Assembly (NCBI GenBank): GCA_963818855.1
Contig: CAWFUH010000005.1
Span: 1-64,000 of the forward strand
Direction: 5' to 3'
DNA from: Bog-159 sp963818855
GTDB lineage: Bacteria > Acidobacteriota > Terriglobia > Bryobacterales > Bryobacteraceae
Length of the DNA: 64,000 nucleotides
Position 1 is the first letter of the stretch. Every line of letters starts with the position of its first letter. The notes under the pieces were generated by a model, which ran no database searches, was not told the origin of the DNA, and worked only from the letters and a program-made list of their open reading frames with translations. Shown one piece after another: positions 1-9,343 of the stretch. The translations under genes were made by a program, and so were the position numbers.

Positions 1-240
1 AACCTAAGCCCTTAATCTCCTTTCTCACTGATCTTACAGCACTTCTTCCACGTCTTCAACTCCAAATTACTGTATGGCAAGCGGGAAACCGGGCATCCTA
101 TAAGGCCACAGGGGTCCCCACAAAAGTCCCCACAGTGCCATTTTCTACCGGTGGGGCCTTTCACTTTCCCCTTAACCCTCTGGCAGTCCGTGATGCCCCA
201 CAGAAACGCCGTGGGTTGTCCGGCCTGCACGGCAGGGGCT

Positions 241-1212
241 TTATTCGACTATTGTTATCGGCACAGGCGTGCACCGCGCGATCACCTTGGATGATCCGCT
301 CCTGCCAACAACCCCCCGCCACACATTGGAGGTGAGCATCTGCTCCCCTAACGGAGCATCCGTCGGAATCGTAAGATCTCTGTCGTACGTTCCAATGCCT
401 TTCAGTGAAATGGACTTATCTTCCTGCAAATTGTAAAACCATTTTCCCGACTTCTTATCTTGAAACGATGCCCCGAGCCATACGCCATCGGAAACACTTT
501 CCCAACATTCAATTCTGTAGGTCAATTTCAGCGTCTGCCCACGACGGATGGTAGCGGGTTCGGCGGACATGTCAATTACATTGACACTCAAACTTCCTGT
601 TCGCAGGTCCTGTTGTAACGACCGAACCGTGAGAAGGACCTCTGAGAGAATATCCTGTTCGGATACTTTGACTGTACCGATGGATTGTGCCGGAATCTCG
701 CGAGCTGTTCTTAAGACATCCGAGAACTTCGGCCAGAACACAAGATCGAACTTCCGTTTCAAGGAATCAGCCAAAACCACATCCGGCGAGAGTTGGTTGA
801 TGCTTTTGATGAGCCGGAACGTTTCCTCTTCGGTAGAGGCGGTACTTTGGTAGGTGGCAAATGGCGACAACTGCAAATCCTTTTTATCAAGCCCAACTAG
901 GTACGTCCAGACACGCGCCCGAGCGCTCTCGGGTCCCCCGGTAGCCCGTGAGATGGCACCAGTCTCAAACGCAACCCAAACGGCGTTTAAGCTCTCCGGC
1001 GTCAGACACACGATGGCGCAAGGGGACTCTTGAAGGTTGCCGGTGAGCACTTCGTCCCAACGGCTGCCTTTGTCGATATCGCTGCCCGAAATGAATGGGT
1101 CAACGGCGTTCACCACGTCCGGCAGGTATTCGCGGAATCCCTGCCCGATGGTTTCGGCTTGCTTTCCGGACCAACTGATGAAAATCCTCAGCTTCGGTGC
1201 ACTTGGCGTCAC
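241..1212 (-). CDS. TIR-domain protein with C-terminal beta-sandwich-like region
   Basis: The first ~130 residues form a TIR-like domain: it opens with FISWSGK after a short lead and carries the conserved VAFETGAIS block (about residues 79-87), whose Glu is the likely catalytic residue of NAD-cleaving TIRs. A middle helical stretch (~130-195) is followed by ~110 residues rich in beta-type sequence (ATIRRGQTLKLTYRIE, then short strands), resembling an Ig-like module. No membrane segment is seen, so it is probably cytoplasmic. Bacterial TIR proteins commonly act in anti-phage defence by depleting or converting NAD; that role here is inference from family and from the neighbouring mobile-element debris. 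It stands alone, with no recognisable partner sensor gene, and is followed by a decayed integrase on the same strand. Confidence 0.8.
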   Translation of the reverse strand: MTPSAPKLRIFISWSGKQAETIGQGFREYLPDVVNAVDPFISGSDIDKGSRWDEVLTGNLQESPCAIVCLTPESLNAVWVAFETGAISRATGGPESARARVWTYLVGLDKKDLQLSPFATYQSTASTEEETFRLIKSINQLSPDVVLADSLKRKFDLVFWPKFSDVLRTAREIPAQSIGTVKVSEQDILSEVLLTVRSLQQDLRTGSLSVNVIDMSAEPATIRRGQTLKLTYRIECWESVSDGVWLGASFQDKKSGKWFYNLQEDKSISLKGIGTYDRDLTIPTDAPLGEQMLTSNVWRGVVGRSGSSKVIARCTPVPITIVE

Positions 1213-1284
1213 GACCTATTCTCCTTAATCGAACTCTCCCGTAACTGTACCAAGTATCGCCGAGCGCAGGTCAAAAAAGCGTAC

Positions 1285-2300
1285 CTACAGCCCCAGCTTC
1301 CCCGCGCTGTTCTCCCGGAACAAACTCCCATCCCGGATATACCGCCGTACCATCTGAACCGACCGATGCCCGGTCTGGTTCATGATCGACCGTTCCGACG
1401 CTCCCGCAATCGCCGCGCTGGTGGCGTGCCCGGCCCGCAGCGAATGCCCGGCATACTTCGCCGCATCCAGCCCGGCCCGTTGTGCCAGTTTCTTCACCAC
1501 GCGCGCCACGTCGATACCGGACAACCGGCCCGGCTGTACCTGCCCATGCCGATTGATCGAGCGGAACAGCGGCCCGCCGCTGATGCCCGCCTGTTCGATC
1601 CACGCTTGCATCGTGCGGACCGGGCACGTCTCGGGATTCGATCCGTACGGTATCCCGATCTTGCGGCCCGCCCCTGTCCTGATCGGTTTTCGACCGGCGC
1701 AACGTGACCGTCAGGCCGTCTTTGCCGAACGCGCAATCCTCAACGTCCAGCCCCACCAGTTCCGACCGGCGGAACGCTCCGGCGAACCCGAGCAGGATTA
1801 GTGCCCGGTCCCGCGCGCCGATTAGTGCCCGCGTCCGTCGCGTCCACCATTGTGCGGATATCGTCGGTCAGCGCCGCCGTCTTTTGTGCGGGCGCGGTGC
1901 CCTTTGTGCGGCGGATGCCCTTCATGGTGTTGCGCACCATTGCGTTGTGCGTGGGCGATTCCAGCCCCACGGCTTTGTGCGCTTCGGCGATGGCGTTCAA
2001 TCGTCCGCTGAATGCTCCCGACCTTCAGACCGCCGGCGCATTCGGCGATATAGGCCGCCACGCGTCTCAGGAGTCGCGGGCAAGCGGGCATAAGCGCGCG
2101 CGCCTCAGCACCATGCGCAGAACGCCCGCCAGTCGCTCTGGTAGCCCCGTAGCGTGTTCTCTGCTTTGGATGCCCGGATGTACTCGCGGACCTGATCGAG
2201 CGACGGAAGCGCGAACCGGCGACGGGAGCGACGGGGAGCGGAACTATGTCCGCCCCCGTGCCCGTCAACCGTGCCTGATGACTTCCATGCCCGGAGTCAT
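1285..2300 (-). pseudogene. Decayed tyrosine integrase (multiple frameshifts)
   Basis: Pieces of one ~330-residue tyrosine recombinase are found in successive frames. The N-terminal SAM-like part (LPSLDQVREYIRASKAENTL, about 2215-2160) is followed by core-binding sequence (KAVGLESPTHNAMVRNTMKG), then FRRSELVGLDVEDC with the first catalytic Arg, and finally an open C-terminal piece (1285-1611) with HSLRAGH, QTGHRS and the tyrosine in VRRYIRDGS. At least four frame changes separate these pieces. The likely original start is the ATG at 2300, overlapping the preceding gene's TGA. It cannot make an intact recombinase as read. Because def and dapB in this window also carry single-base shifts, some breaks could be sequence errors, but the density here is much higher. 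Confidence 0.8.
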
Positions 2301-2800
2301 GCCGCCACCTCGTCATCGAGATATGCCGTTTCATCCGTCCGGCCCGGTTTGAAGTGCTCCCGCTGCCCGCTCAGCGATTCCAGTTCGCTGCCAGAACTCC
2401 AGTTCCGCCCGGAGGTATTCTTCCGCCATCGCGTTAAGTCCTGCATACCGGCCCTGCACGCTTCCGCCAATGGGTCGTATTGGCGTTCCGCCGTTCCCGG
2501 TTCTCCGGCAGGAACCATGCCGCCTCTAGCGCGCTGTCCCGGCACGTTGGCCGGGTACCGGCGTGGGAAGCGTACAGCCGACGCCGCGGCTGCGGGCTGC
2601 TTGCGCGGTTTGGCCGTGCCACTGACGCGGTTATCAGCACATGCGGCCGTAGCTCCGTCAGATTCAATTGCACGCTGTAATCGAGTCCGTCCGCATGCAA
2701 GCGAACGGCACATCTCCGCAAACATGCGCCAGCGGCGTCAAAGCGCTTTTCATTCCCGCGCGCTTTCCACGGGAGTGTAGATCAGATAGCGCCCGGTCAT
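2298..2800 (-). pseudogene. Frame-disrupted small gene between ArdC and integrase remnants
   Basis: No family recognised. The ATG at 2800 overlaps the ArdC remnant's stop (ATGA), and a stop at 2298-2300 (ending YLDDEVAA) overlaps the presumed integrase start in the same way, so this was the middle gene of a three-gene operon. Plausible coding pieces lie in different frames: MTGRYLIYTPVESAR at the start, RLHADGLDYSVQLNLTEL in the middle, and NAMAEEYLRAELEFWQRTGI nearer the end. The product would have been about 165 residues, probably soluble. The identification as a gene rests on operon geometry and the amino-acid composition of the pieces. Confidence 0.45.
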
Positions 2801-3723
2801 GCTGCCACCTCCGACGCGTGCGACTCCGGCCCGCTGGATCATGAAATCGGCTGCCTGTTGCGCTTTGCTGGCGGCCGTAAAGATCGCGCGCTTATCGGCC
2901 TTCAGAACCTTCAGCCACGATTGGATGTACTGCGCATGATCTTCGCGCGGTTCCGTGCTCAGTCCCAGGTGTGCGCAAGTGAAGGCGGCCCCGAGTTCCG
3001 CTATCAGTTCTTCCGCGGCATAGGCGTTATCGCCGAACCGTTTGCCTAAGCTGACGGTCGCAGCGGTCCGCGTGCGCGGTCCAATGCGTGTGTTCGTGCG
3101 CCAGCGTCGAATAGTAATCGACGTTTTCGAGGAACGCTGCAAACGGCGGCATCTGGATCATGTCATCAGTGCCGGGCGAGTAGAACGCGCGGTTCCCGCC
3201 GTGCGACACGTGGCGCCGATCGACTGAAAGAACGTTTCCGCGCGTTCGATGCGTTCGCTCTATCGGCGCGTCCGCGTTCAGCTTTCGGCAGTGTAGCCGT
3301 CCACTTGGGCGGCATTGAACACGCGTATAGCCACGGGTGAACAGCAGACGCGAACCGCGACGCGGTCTGTTCGTCACCGTCCTGATTCTCGGCCGTGCCG
3401 TTGGCGAACTTCCAGAACACTACCGTGGTGGCCTTCTCACCCTTGCGGACCTGTGCGCCGCGTTCCTGCCATTGCTCGTACGTTGCCCATTCGCCGGAGT
3501 TCGTAGCCCTTTGATTGCGGCAGCGGCCCACAGGCACACGGTATTGATGCCGCGGTAGGGTTTCTGCTGGTTAGCGTTGATCGGGCGAGAAGGCGAACCG
3601 GCCCGACGTGTGCCACGGCATACGCCAGTTCCCTACACCCTGTTCGATTGCGTTGACGATTTGGGACGTTACGCGCGCGTACACGTCCGGTTTCTCGGTT
3701 GCGGTATTCTCGTTTGTAGACAT
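2798..3723 (-). pseudogene. ardC: Decayed ArdC-type antirestriction protein
   Basis: The start at 3723 reads MSTNENTATEKPDVYARVTS and continues to NWRMPWHTSG, the N-terminal single-strand-DNA-binding domain of ArdC. After a shift near 3580 come YRGINTVCLWAAA and, in another frame, GEWATYEQWQERGAQVRKGE. The zincin metallopeptidase half is visible as LAHEHTHWTAH (compare the HExxH-type motif) and, after a further shift, ELIAELGAAFTCAHLGLSTE to KAQQAADFMIQRAG. A short ASEVAA tail reaches the stop at 2798-2800. ArdC proteins protect incoming DNA from restriction and are carried by conjugative plasmids and integrative elements. At least three or four frame changes make it non-functional as read. 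Confidence 0.8.
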
Positions 3724-4195
3724 CGAAGCTCTCCATCAGCTTTTGGTGTTTAGGGGCCGTGCCAGATGCCAATCTGATCGCGGTCCCGTTTCTGTTCTAG
3801 TGTTCGATTCCTTTAATAATCGAACATCAGCGACACACTCAGAATGCATCCGTCGCGAGTAAGTTGTCAAGAGTTTTTTTCACGTCCGCACAAATTTATT
3901 TTCGCCACTTAGTAAGTTGCTGAGTCAACGTCTAACGCCAACAGAGAACAGCATGATGTTACTGTCTGACTGTTATCTGGAGAGGGACGCGGCAGGGGGG
4001 TGGGGGAACGACGGGGGGGCGGGTCGAATCGAAGCACTTCTGGCCTGCCCAGAGCCGGGGGCCATGGTGGGTGTCGGGGGAGCGGAAAAATTTTTTAAAA
4101 AAAGGAAAATACGAATCGGCATCGGATACAGCATTTGCTTGGATTCTTTCGGAATTCCGCGACCACGCGGTTCAGGAGAGATGCGGAAAAACCAT
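3724..4195. other. Gene-free spacer with G-rich tract
   Basis: About 470 bases with no supportable gene. Open frames are short and have no recognisable content. The stretch holds an extreme G-rich segment (3995-4023), further G runs to about 4084, then an A/T run. Composition differs sharply from both neighbours. Confidence 0.6.
3995..4023 (+). other. Candidate G-quadruplex motif
   Basis: Four G runs of 6, 5, 7 and 3 separated by loops of 1, 6 and 1 bases fit the usual intramolecular quadruplex pattern on the plus strand. More G runs follow to about 4084. It lies in a gene-free spacer, so a structural or regulatory role is only inference. Confidence 0.5.
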
Positions 4196-4989
4196 CTACG
4201 GTGTTCGCGTTACCGATGTGATTCTGTAGTGTTCCTGTTGCAAGGCTGAGTGCTCATCCTTGTAGCGTTTTAGCGCGAGGGTATCTCCAACACTCCACAT
4301 CAAGACAATCCAGCCGTCAGGATCTCGCTGCTTGCCCTCAAATGGCTGAACATTGCGCCCGACCACGTCTAAAGCCAACCTGCACGATTTAGACTCGTGG
4401 GTGTCCCCCTCGTTCGGGCCGAAAAACATACTGGTATCGCACATAGCCTCGTATGTCTGGCCTTCGTGCTGCACAGTAATGACTCCTTTGTCCCACGACT
4501 CTATAAACCAAGCGCGCGGATCTCGCAGGTTAGCGATAGGCACCACCGCTGGCCTCCTGTTAAATCCGTTCACGCTGACTACTCCAAGCGCTAAACCGAC
4601 GAGGCCCAAGATGAGCGATATGAAGCCCAGACTGGCCGATATTACCGCGATCAGCGCCGGGATGCGGTAGGCGGGATCAGAGGCGTTCCACGACCAGCGC
4701 AGATGACCAGCCATCCGACCGGACGAATGCGGAAATCGTGCTCCTCGCCGACTTTCACGCCCAGATCGTTCCGGGTCGTGTCATCCATGTGGATCTCTGG
4801 AAGATCGTCTGCGAATGGTCCCCGCCCGCGAACCGTCAGAAGTTTCGACGCTCCTGATGAAAAAGTGATTTTGCAAACTTTGCCCTCAGCAATCTTGTTC
4901 TGGTGTTTGTCCCGACGATACTCTTCCGGTATCCGTACCATGTCCTTGTAGATCGAGGGCAGGTCAATCGGTTGCACGGTGAGCTTCAC
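4196..4989 (-). pseudogene. Membrane protein gene split by a one-base frameshift
   Basis: Two overlapping frames look like halves of one ~265-residue protein. The first (start 4989, MKLTVQPIDLPSIYKDMVRI) is soluble and ends in EEHDFRIRPVGWL. The second picks up as GHLRWSWNASDPAYRIPALI, followed by a hydrophobic segment (about 30 residues, probably one or two membrane passes) and a C-terminal soluble region ending SVTRTP. Adding one G near 4705 joins them smoothly as GWLGHLRWSWN, whereas keeping them as separate genes needs a 64-base overlap. Family not recognised. It may be an authentic mutation or a base dropped from a GG run. It is transcribed away from the XRE regulator at 5068. Confidence 0.5.
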
Positions 4990-5021
4990 AGCAAGGCATC
5001 ATACCACTCTATGCAAACAGT

Positions 5022-5042
5022 GTCTACGCACTCGCTGTAGAC
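5022..5042. promoter_or_regulatory. Inverted repeat, candidate XRE operator
   Basis: GTCTAC and GTAGAC arms (5022-5027 and 5037-5042) are separated by nine bases, in the 78-base gap between the divergent start at 4989 and the XRE regulator at 5068. Position and symmetry suit a binding site for the adjacent regulator; binding is inference. Confidence 0.4.
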
Positions 5043-5067
5043 GCGATGCGGACGCCCCTTCAGACTC

Positions 5068-5316
5068 GTGGAAGTGGAAGAAATCCTCAAGGCGTTGGGG
5101 CAGCGAATACGGGAGCTACGGGTGAAGCAGGGCTACTCCCAGGAGAGCTTTGCCGATCATTGCGGCGTGCATCGGACTTTCATGGGAACGATTGAACGCG
5201 GGGAGTCCAATCTAAGTTTCTCGAATCTCGTGAAGATCGCAAGGGGGCTTGGAGTCACGCTGGCACGGTTGCTGTCGGGGCTGGAGAAGAAGGCTGGATC
5301 TCGCCCGACGGGATGA
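5068..5316 (+). CDS. XRE-family helix-turn-helix regulator
   Basis: A compact 82-residue Cro/CI-type DNA-binding domain. Residues ~8-65 hold the five-helix fold, with recognition helix region SQESFADHCGVHRTFMGTIE and the typical GESNLSFSNLVKIARGLGV. There is no second domain. The start is a GTG at 5068. It is divergent from the membrane-protein gene ending its upstream gap, with an inverted repeat between them that could be an autoregulatory operator. Such small XRE proteins are common control genes on mobile elements; its target is unknown. Confidence 0.8.
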   Translation: MEVEEILKALGQRIRELRVKQGYSQESFADHCGVHRTFMGTIERGESNLSFSNLVKIARGLGVTLARLLSGLEKKAGSRPTG

Positions 5317-5387
5317 CGGACTCCCTATTCAGGTTTCAGCGCCCGTCTAAGACTCCCCCAAGAGCGGCATTTGGAACTACGCGCATC

Positions 5388-6857
5388 TCACTGTGCAATC
5401 GAGAGGAGGGGAGCATTGCTGGGTACGCCGTTGACCGTAATTACAAGCGGATAGTCCCCGGCCGCCACTTGGGGCACTAGGAAATTCGCCTGATAGAGGC
5501 CAACGAAGCCGGGCGATAGCCCAAGATAGTACTGGGTCACTCCCTGCCCGGCGACAGAGATGGAGTAGTTGAGCGTTGTGGGCGATGGTCCATTGGGTGC
5601 TGCCCCGCCAGTGGCGAGAGGACCGGCAGGAGTAACCAGACCACCGCCAGTCAGGTACGCCATCACAACCTCGCCGGGATGCGCCGGGTTCGCGTCAGAG
5701 TTGAGGGAGTAATCCGGGTTCTGGACAATAGCCCGATTCTCACCGTACTCGAAGATACCGGGTGCCCCCGGAATTACGCCCACGGTCACGGCGTTGCTCT
5801 GGGCGCTGCCACTTGTCACACTCAGAGAAACCGGCTGTCCTGTCGAAACGTCGAGCGGCATTTGAGCGTTGATCTGGGTCGGGCTGACGTAAAGCAGAGG
5901 GGCGACCTCGCCATTGACGTGCACTTGGGTGGATGCAAGAGTCCCTGGGAGGGGAATTGTCGTTGCCGAAGTGGTTTTGCTGGCCAAGCCACTACCAAAA
6001 ATTGAGAATAGCGCTCCTGGTGAAAGCGCTCGCTGGGCAAAGCTGGCAGAGTTCAGAATCGCCGCTTGGGGCGCTGAGAATTGGGGTTGGGCTGAACCGG
6101 CTACTGTCGTGCCAGCATCGGTCTCGATGAACAAAACGCTTTGGCCGTCCTCTGCGACCGCAAAGAAGTAATTGCCGCTTCCGGACGCACTGCTCAATTG
6201 GGCGGTTCCTGTGCAATCGCTCGTGAGTGAGTATGTCCCGGCCGCTTGAAGCTGGGCAGTAGTGCCTCCGAAATTCACGACACTCTGCGAAGTGAGATTG
6301 CCGCCACCGTCCGAAACAACGCTTCCAGCATTCGAATAGTATGCGGTGCTCCCCGAGACAGAGGTCACGCCGGTCAGCAAGTATCCGTAGGCACCAGTGA
6401 GCGACCCAGTGCTGCACTGGATTGACCCAGCCTGTGCCGTTTGTCGAAACGCACGGCCGGTTACAACTTCACCCGGCGTTGAAAATGCCACTACCGCAGC
6501 AAGCCCTCCGTTGGTGATCTGGAAACTGATCGGCGATTGCGCCTGTCCATTAACGGACAACGACATCGATCCTGAACAGTTCCCTTGAACGCTATACGTT
6601 CCGGCGAGGGTATAATTAGTCAGCACACCGCCAAGGCTCGACTGCGACTGCCCCGAGACGTTGCCCTGACCGTTGGCAACGAGCTTCCCTAATTCCGCAT
6701 AGGCATAGTAGCCCCCCTGTGATTGGACCGAGCCACCAAGCACGTAGAAGTAGGTTCCGCTCAGCGTGGAAGTGGAACACGTACCACCGCCGATTTGTGT
6801 TTGAGCGTGAAGCGGTACAAGTAACGCGATAAGGGGTAATCCTCGAAAGCACTTCAT
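5388..6857 (-). CDS. Secreted protein with TIGR03437-type C-terminal domain
   Basis: A signal peptide (MKCFRGLPLIALLVPLHAQ) precedes two ~115-residue repeats, each starting with a Cys-Ser/Thr-x-x-Leu-x-Gly-x-Tyr pattern and rich in Gly, Ser and Thr. From about residue 265 a TIGR03437-type domain follows: ILNSASFAQRALSPGALFSI, later VSPTQINAQMPLDV, ending in YPLVITVNGVPSNAPLLSI. This domain is abundant in Solibacter-type Acidobacteria and has no assigned biochemical function. The protein is probably exported and extracellular or surface-bound. It sits between an XRE regulator and another exported protein, with no obvious operon partner. Confidence 0.8.
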   Translation of the reverse strand: MKCFRGLPLIALLVPLHAQTQIGGGTCSTSTLSGTYFYVLGGSVQSQGGYYAYAELGKLVANGQGNVSGQSQSSLGGVLTNYTLAGTYSVQGNCSGSMSLSVNGQAQSPISFQITNGGLAAVVAFSTPGEVVTGRAFRQTAQAGSIQCSTGSLTGAYGYLLTGVTSVSGSTAYYSNAGSVVSDGGGNLTSQSVVNFGGTTAQLQAAGTYSLTSDCTGTAQLSSASGSGNYFFAVAEDGQSVLFIETDAGTTVAGSAQPQFSAPQAAILNSASFAQRALSPGALFSIFGSGLASKTTSATTIPLPGTLASTQVHVNGEVAPLLYVSPTQINAQMPLDVSTGQPVSLSVTSGSAQSNAVTVGVIPGAPGIFEYGENRAIVQNPDYSLNSDANPAHPGEVVMAYLTGGGLVTPAGPLATGGAAPNGPSPTTLNYSISVAGQGVTQYYLGLSPGFVGLYQANFLVPQVAAGDYPLVITVNGVPSNAPLLSIAQ

Positions 6858-6929
6858 CTGGCACCTCCGCTCGGTTCGCTACCTTTATGAAAAGACGGGT
6901 TAAGTTCCTTCCTCGTCCCTGGCTCGACC

Positions 6930-7412
6930 CTAGTTCTTAACGGTCATGGTTGTTGAATCGACCGCCTTCTTGCCCGTAATCCCTTCGATCCCGGCCAAAA
7001 TACCACGATACTCGCTCTTGTCGCACTGCATCGCCATGCCGCCCTTCTTGTCGCCGTTGGCCCAGATCAAACCGACGAAGTGTTTCTTCGATTTGCTAAG
7101 TGCCACCAGTGCCCCAACCCCAAGAGTGAAGATGCCCACAGCAACGGCGGTTCCTACTCGCCGATGAACATCTTGGCCGTAGCTGATTTCCGTAATGGCG
7201 GTTGCCGGGATCGTCAGCATCTCTTCCTTGCCTTTGACGAATCGAATCTGGTTGGCATCAATGTACATGCGTAGCTGGTTGCCTGCCTTGACATCAGGAA
7301 CCGAACCGCCGTCGTATTTGATGTTGTATCCATTGTCCCTTGCCGTCATTGTGATCGGCAGCAGGATCAGCAGTGTGCTAAGTATCAATGAAATGTTAGA
7401 GCGTGTGCTCAT
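6930..7412 (-). CDS. Exported hypothetical protein with a mid-protein hydrophobic segment
   Basis: The chosen start at 7412 (MSTRSNISLILSTLLILLP) gives a clean signal peptide; an upstream in-frame ATG at 7445 would add eleven polar residues. The mature part begins with a beta-like region containing MYIDANQIRFVKG, then a hydrophobic stretch (VGTAVAVGIFTLGVGALVAL) and KKHFVGLIWANGDKKGG, ending without a repeat or lipobox. I recognise the general arrangement from exported acidobacterial proteins but no named family. It is probably periplasmic or membrane-associated. Confidence 0.65.
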   Translation of the reverse strand: MSTRSNISLILSTLLILLPITMTARDNGYNIKYDGGSVPDVKAGNQLRMYIDANQIRFVKGKEEMLTIPATAITEISYGQDVHRRVGTAVAVGIFTLGVGALVALSKSKKHFVGLIWANGDKKGGMAMQCDKSEYRGILAGIEGITGKKAVDSTTMTVKN

Positions 7413-7792
7413 TTTGAGAGTTCCGTTTCCAGGCCGGGATGCCATTGCTTTCCTCGCTTCTCTGAACGTCTTGGAAAGTGCAGGGGCGCTGGCCGCACAC
7501 GTTTCCTCTCTCCTTATGGCTTAGCATTCGGGAGCGGGCCGGAACAAGTCAACTATAGGTAGCAGGCAGGACCGCGCCGATGGAGGGTTCAAACCGCACC
7601 TAAAGCGAGCATTGACCTCGGGGAGCCATGCTTTCACCTTCCCCACGTGCCACCAGCGCCCGTTTCCGGCGGAGCCTGTTGGTTGGGGGAGTACCGCCCG
7701 GCCCTGGATTAGCCTGAGTGGGATGGCGGCGCTCAGAATAAATGCCGAAAAATGCCCAAACGACGCCAGATAAATCCCCTAATGGAGGGCTG

Positions 7793-8023
7793 GTGACGGT
7801 AGTGACGGTAGTGACGAACTCGGGAGGATCGCCCCCTTCCACTGTTGGGAGACCCCGATCTGCTTTTTTCGACAACCCCCCTCCCCTACCGTCACTACCG
7901 TCACTTCATCACGTTAGTAGTGTAAAGCTCTCAGTTGATTGAGGTTGAGGCGGTGACGATATTCTGGGCCATCGTCACGTAACCGTCACTTTCCTCCACC
8001 TCTCGTGACAAATGGGTGACGAT
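7793..8023. repeat. Iteron-like GTGACGGTA repeats in both orientations
   Basis: Direct GTGACGGTA units at 7793 and 7802 with a partial third at 7811 are mirrored by inverted TACCGTCAC units at 7887 and 7896. Related octamers (GTGACGAT, ATCGTCAC, ACCGTCAC) recur at 7953, 7971, 7982 and 8016, inside the 3' end of the helicase gene. About nine copies within 230 bases, downstream of an element-encoded helicase, fit a replication-origin iteron cluster; the inverted blocks could also form a long hairpin. The rest of the gene-free stretch 7446-7930 holds nothing recognised. Confidence 0.55.
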
Positions 8024-9343
8024 CCCATATCTGATCGTCAGGGCCGCGAGCCGCTTTGGGTCTATCCTAACCACTGATCCCTTGTTGGTGTGGGTGATCT
8101 CGAATCCCATGTTCTTGAGGATTTTGCTGACGGTTTTGGGGTTGAGCCACGACAGCAGCTTTGGGTCATCGTGCCCGTGATCCTTGATGACCTTGTCTGC
8201 AATCTCCTTACACGTTGGGTCCGCACCAGTCGATTTTAGATCGATGAATGCCCGAAGGACCCGCCCTTCGGCAGTGTCTCTCCTTTCTTCAAGTGCTTCA
8301 CCTTCCATCGCAACCGCATACCGCATCAGGTCGCGCCTGTACCGCTCCGCACTTGGTGGCTCCATCTGTTCCGCGATGAGCACGAGGGGCGACAAGATCT
8401 GATTGGTCCTGCGGCGGATCTCAGGCAGGACTACATTCTTCACCTGAAATGCGTCCAGGCGGTCGAAGCGCCAAGTCAACGCCATGTTCCTGATGTGTAG
8501 CGCCTCATCTTGGAACCCCGGTGGCAACTGCGTCGGGATATCCATGCGCTCAGTCAACACGGGCGTGTGGGTGAGGCACCTGCTCTCCGTTGCATCATCC
8601 TGGAACGGGCGGCGGCCATTTATGATCTTGGGGCCGAATACCTGATGCGGCCGTGGCACATAGCCGTTGTCTGTGCTGTCCAGACGGGTAACAGGCATTC
8701 CCTTTGTATACCCGCAGTTCAGAATCTTCGCGATATCCGTCCCGATCTGGCTGTCCGCAAAATCCGCCTCATCAATGAGCATGGTCCCGCCAACGGCTTC
8801 TATCATGCGATACATCGGCGCTGGTGTCGCCGATCCAGCTATAACTAGCGGTCTGTAGCAGAGCGACCCGATTGTCTCTGTGGCCCGTGACTTTCCGCTG
8901 CCGCTGATGCCCAGGAACCTGAGGTACGGCACGGCATGGAATCGCTCATAGAGCCACGAGTGCAGGACATAGAGGGTTGCGGCGGACTCGAACGCCTCAT
9001 CGCAATCAAAATACGAATGGATGAATGTGCGGATGCTCGCGGCAAGGGAATCCAAGCTTCGATACTCTTTGGGGCGGGACGGCAGCTTGATCCCGCCGAT
9101 TCGGGCGTATTCCCCAATCCATTGCAGGGGCCTGAAACCATCGACCTCCTCCACAAGACCCTGACTCCCGGCACGGTCCTTCAACGCGAATCGAAGTCCC
9201 AGCCGTGGGATGTACACCAATTCCGCAAGCTTCTCTCCCGGCGTCCAAAGAAAGCTAATCTCCTTGTTGGCATGGTAAGTGGGCCGGATGATCGTATCAG
9301 GCCCCGTGCAATCTTCTAATACTTCAATTCCCGTTTCGCTCAT
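7931..9343 (-). CDS. AAA+ ATPase / helicase of a mobile element
   Basis: About 470 residues. A P-loop (FLGISGSGKSRATE, near residue 160) and a Walker B segment (GGTMLIDEADF, near 205) mark an ATPase of the phage/plasmid helicase-like group. C-terminal ~120 residues look like a winged-helix region (FIDLKSTGADPTCKEIADKV). The start at 9343 (MSETGIEV) is preferred over one 33 bases upstream because AGGGGAAAC sits just before it. It is the last gene of a minus-strand series (integrase, 10244 gene, excisionase-like gene, two small genes) and is followed by iteron-like repeats, so a role in element replication is likely but inferred. No primase motif is seen. Confidence 0.65.
   Translation of the reverse strand: MSETGIEVLEDCTGPDTIIRPTYHANKEISFLWTPGEKLAELVYIPRLGLRFALKDRAGSQGLVEEVDGFRPLQWIGEYARIGGIKLPSRPKEYRSLDSLAASIRTFIHSYFDCDEAFESAATLYVLHSWLYERFHAVPYLRFLGISGSGKSRATETIGSLCYRPLVIAGSATPAPMYRMIEAVGGTMLIDEADFADSQIGTDIAKILNCGYTKGMPVTRLDSTDNGYVPRPHQVFGPKIINGRRPFQDDATESRCLTHTPVLTERMDIPTQLPPGFQDEALHIRNMALTWRFDRLDAFQVKNVVLPEIRRRTNQILSPLVLIAEQMEPPSAERYRRDLMRYAVAMEGEALEERRDTAEGRVLRAFIDLKSTGADPTCKEIADKVIKDHGHDDPKLLSWLNPKTVSKILKNMGFEITHTNKGSVVRIDPKRLAALTIRYGIVTHLSREVEESDGYVTMAQNIVTASTSIN

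Noticed and set aside
12..230. Short minus-strand open frame at the window start
   Set aside because: No recognisable domain, no ribosome site, no neighbour support; the repeated GTGGGGAC motif explains part of it.
3917..4249. Plus-strand open frame of about 110 codons over the G-rich tract
   Set aside because: Composition follows the G runs, with no domain or start signal.
7600..7942. Two short open frames in both strands over the GTGACGGTA repeats
   Set aside because: The encoded Val-Thr runs are just the iterons translated; no start signal or homology.
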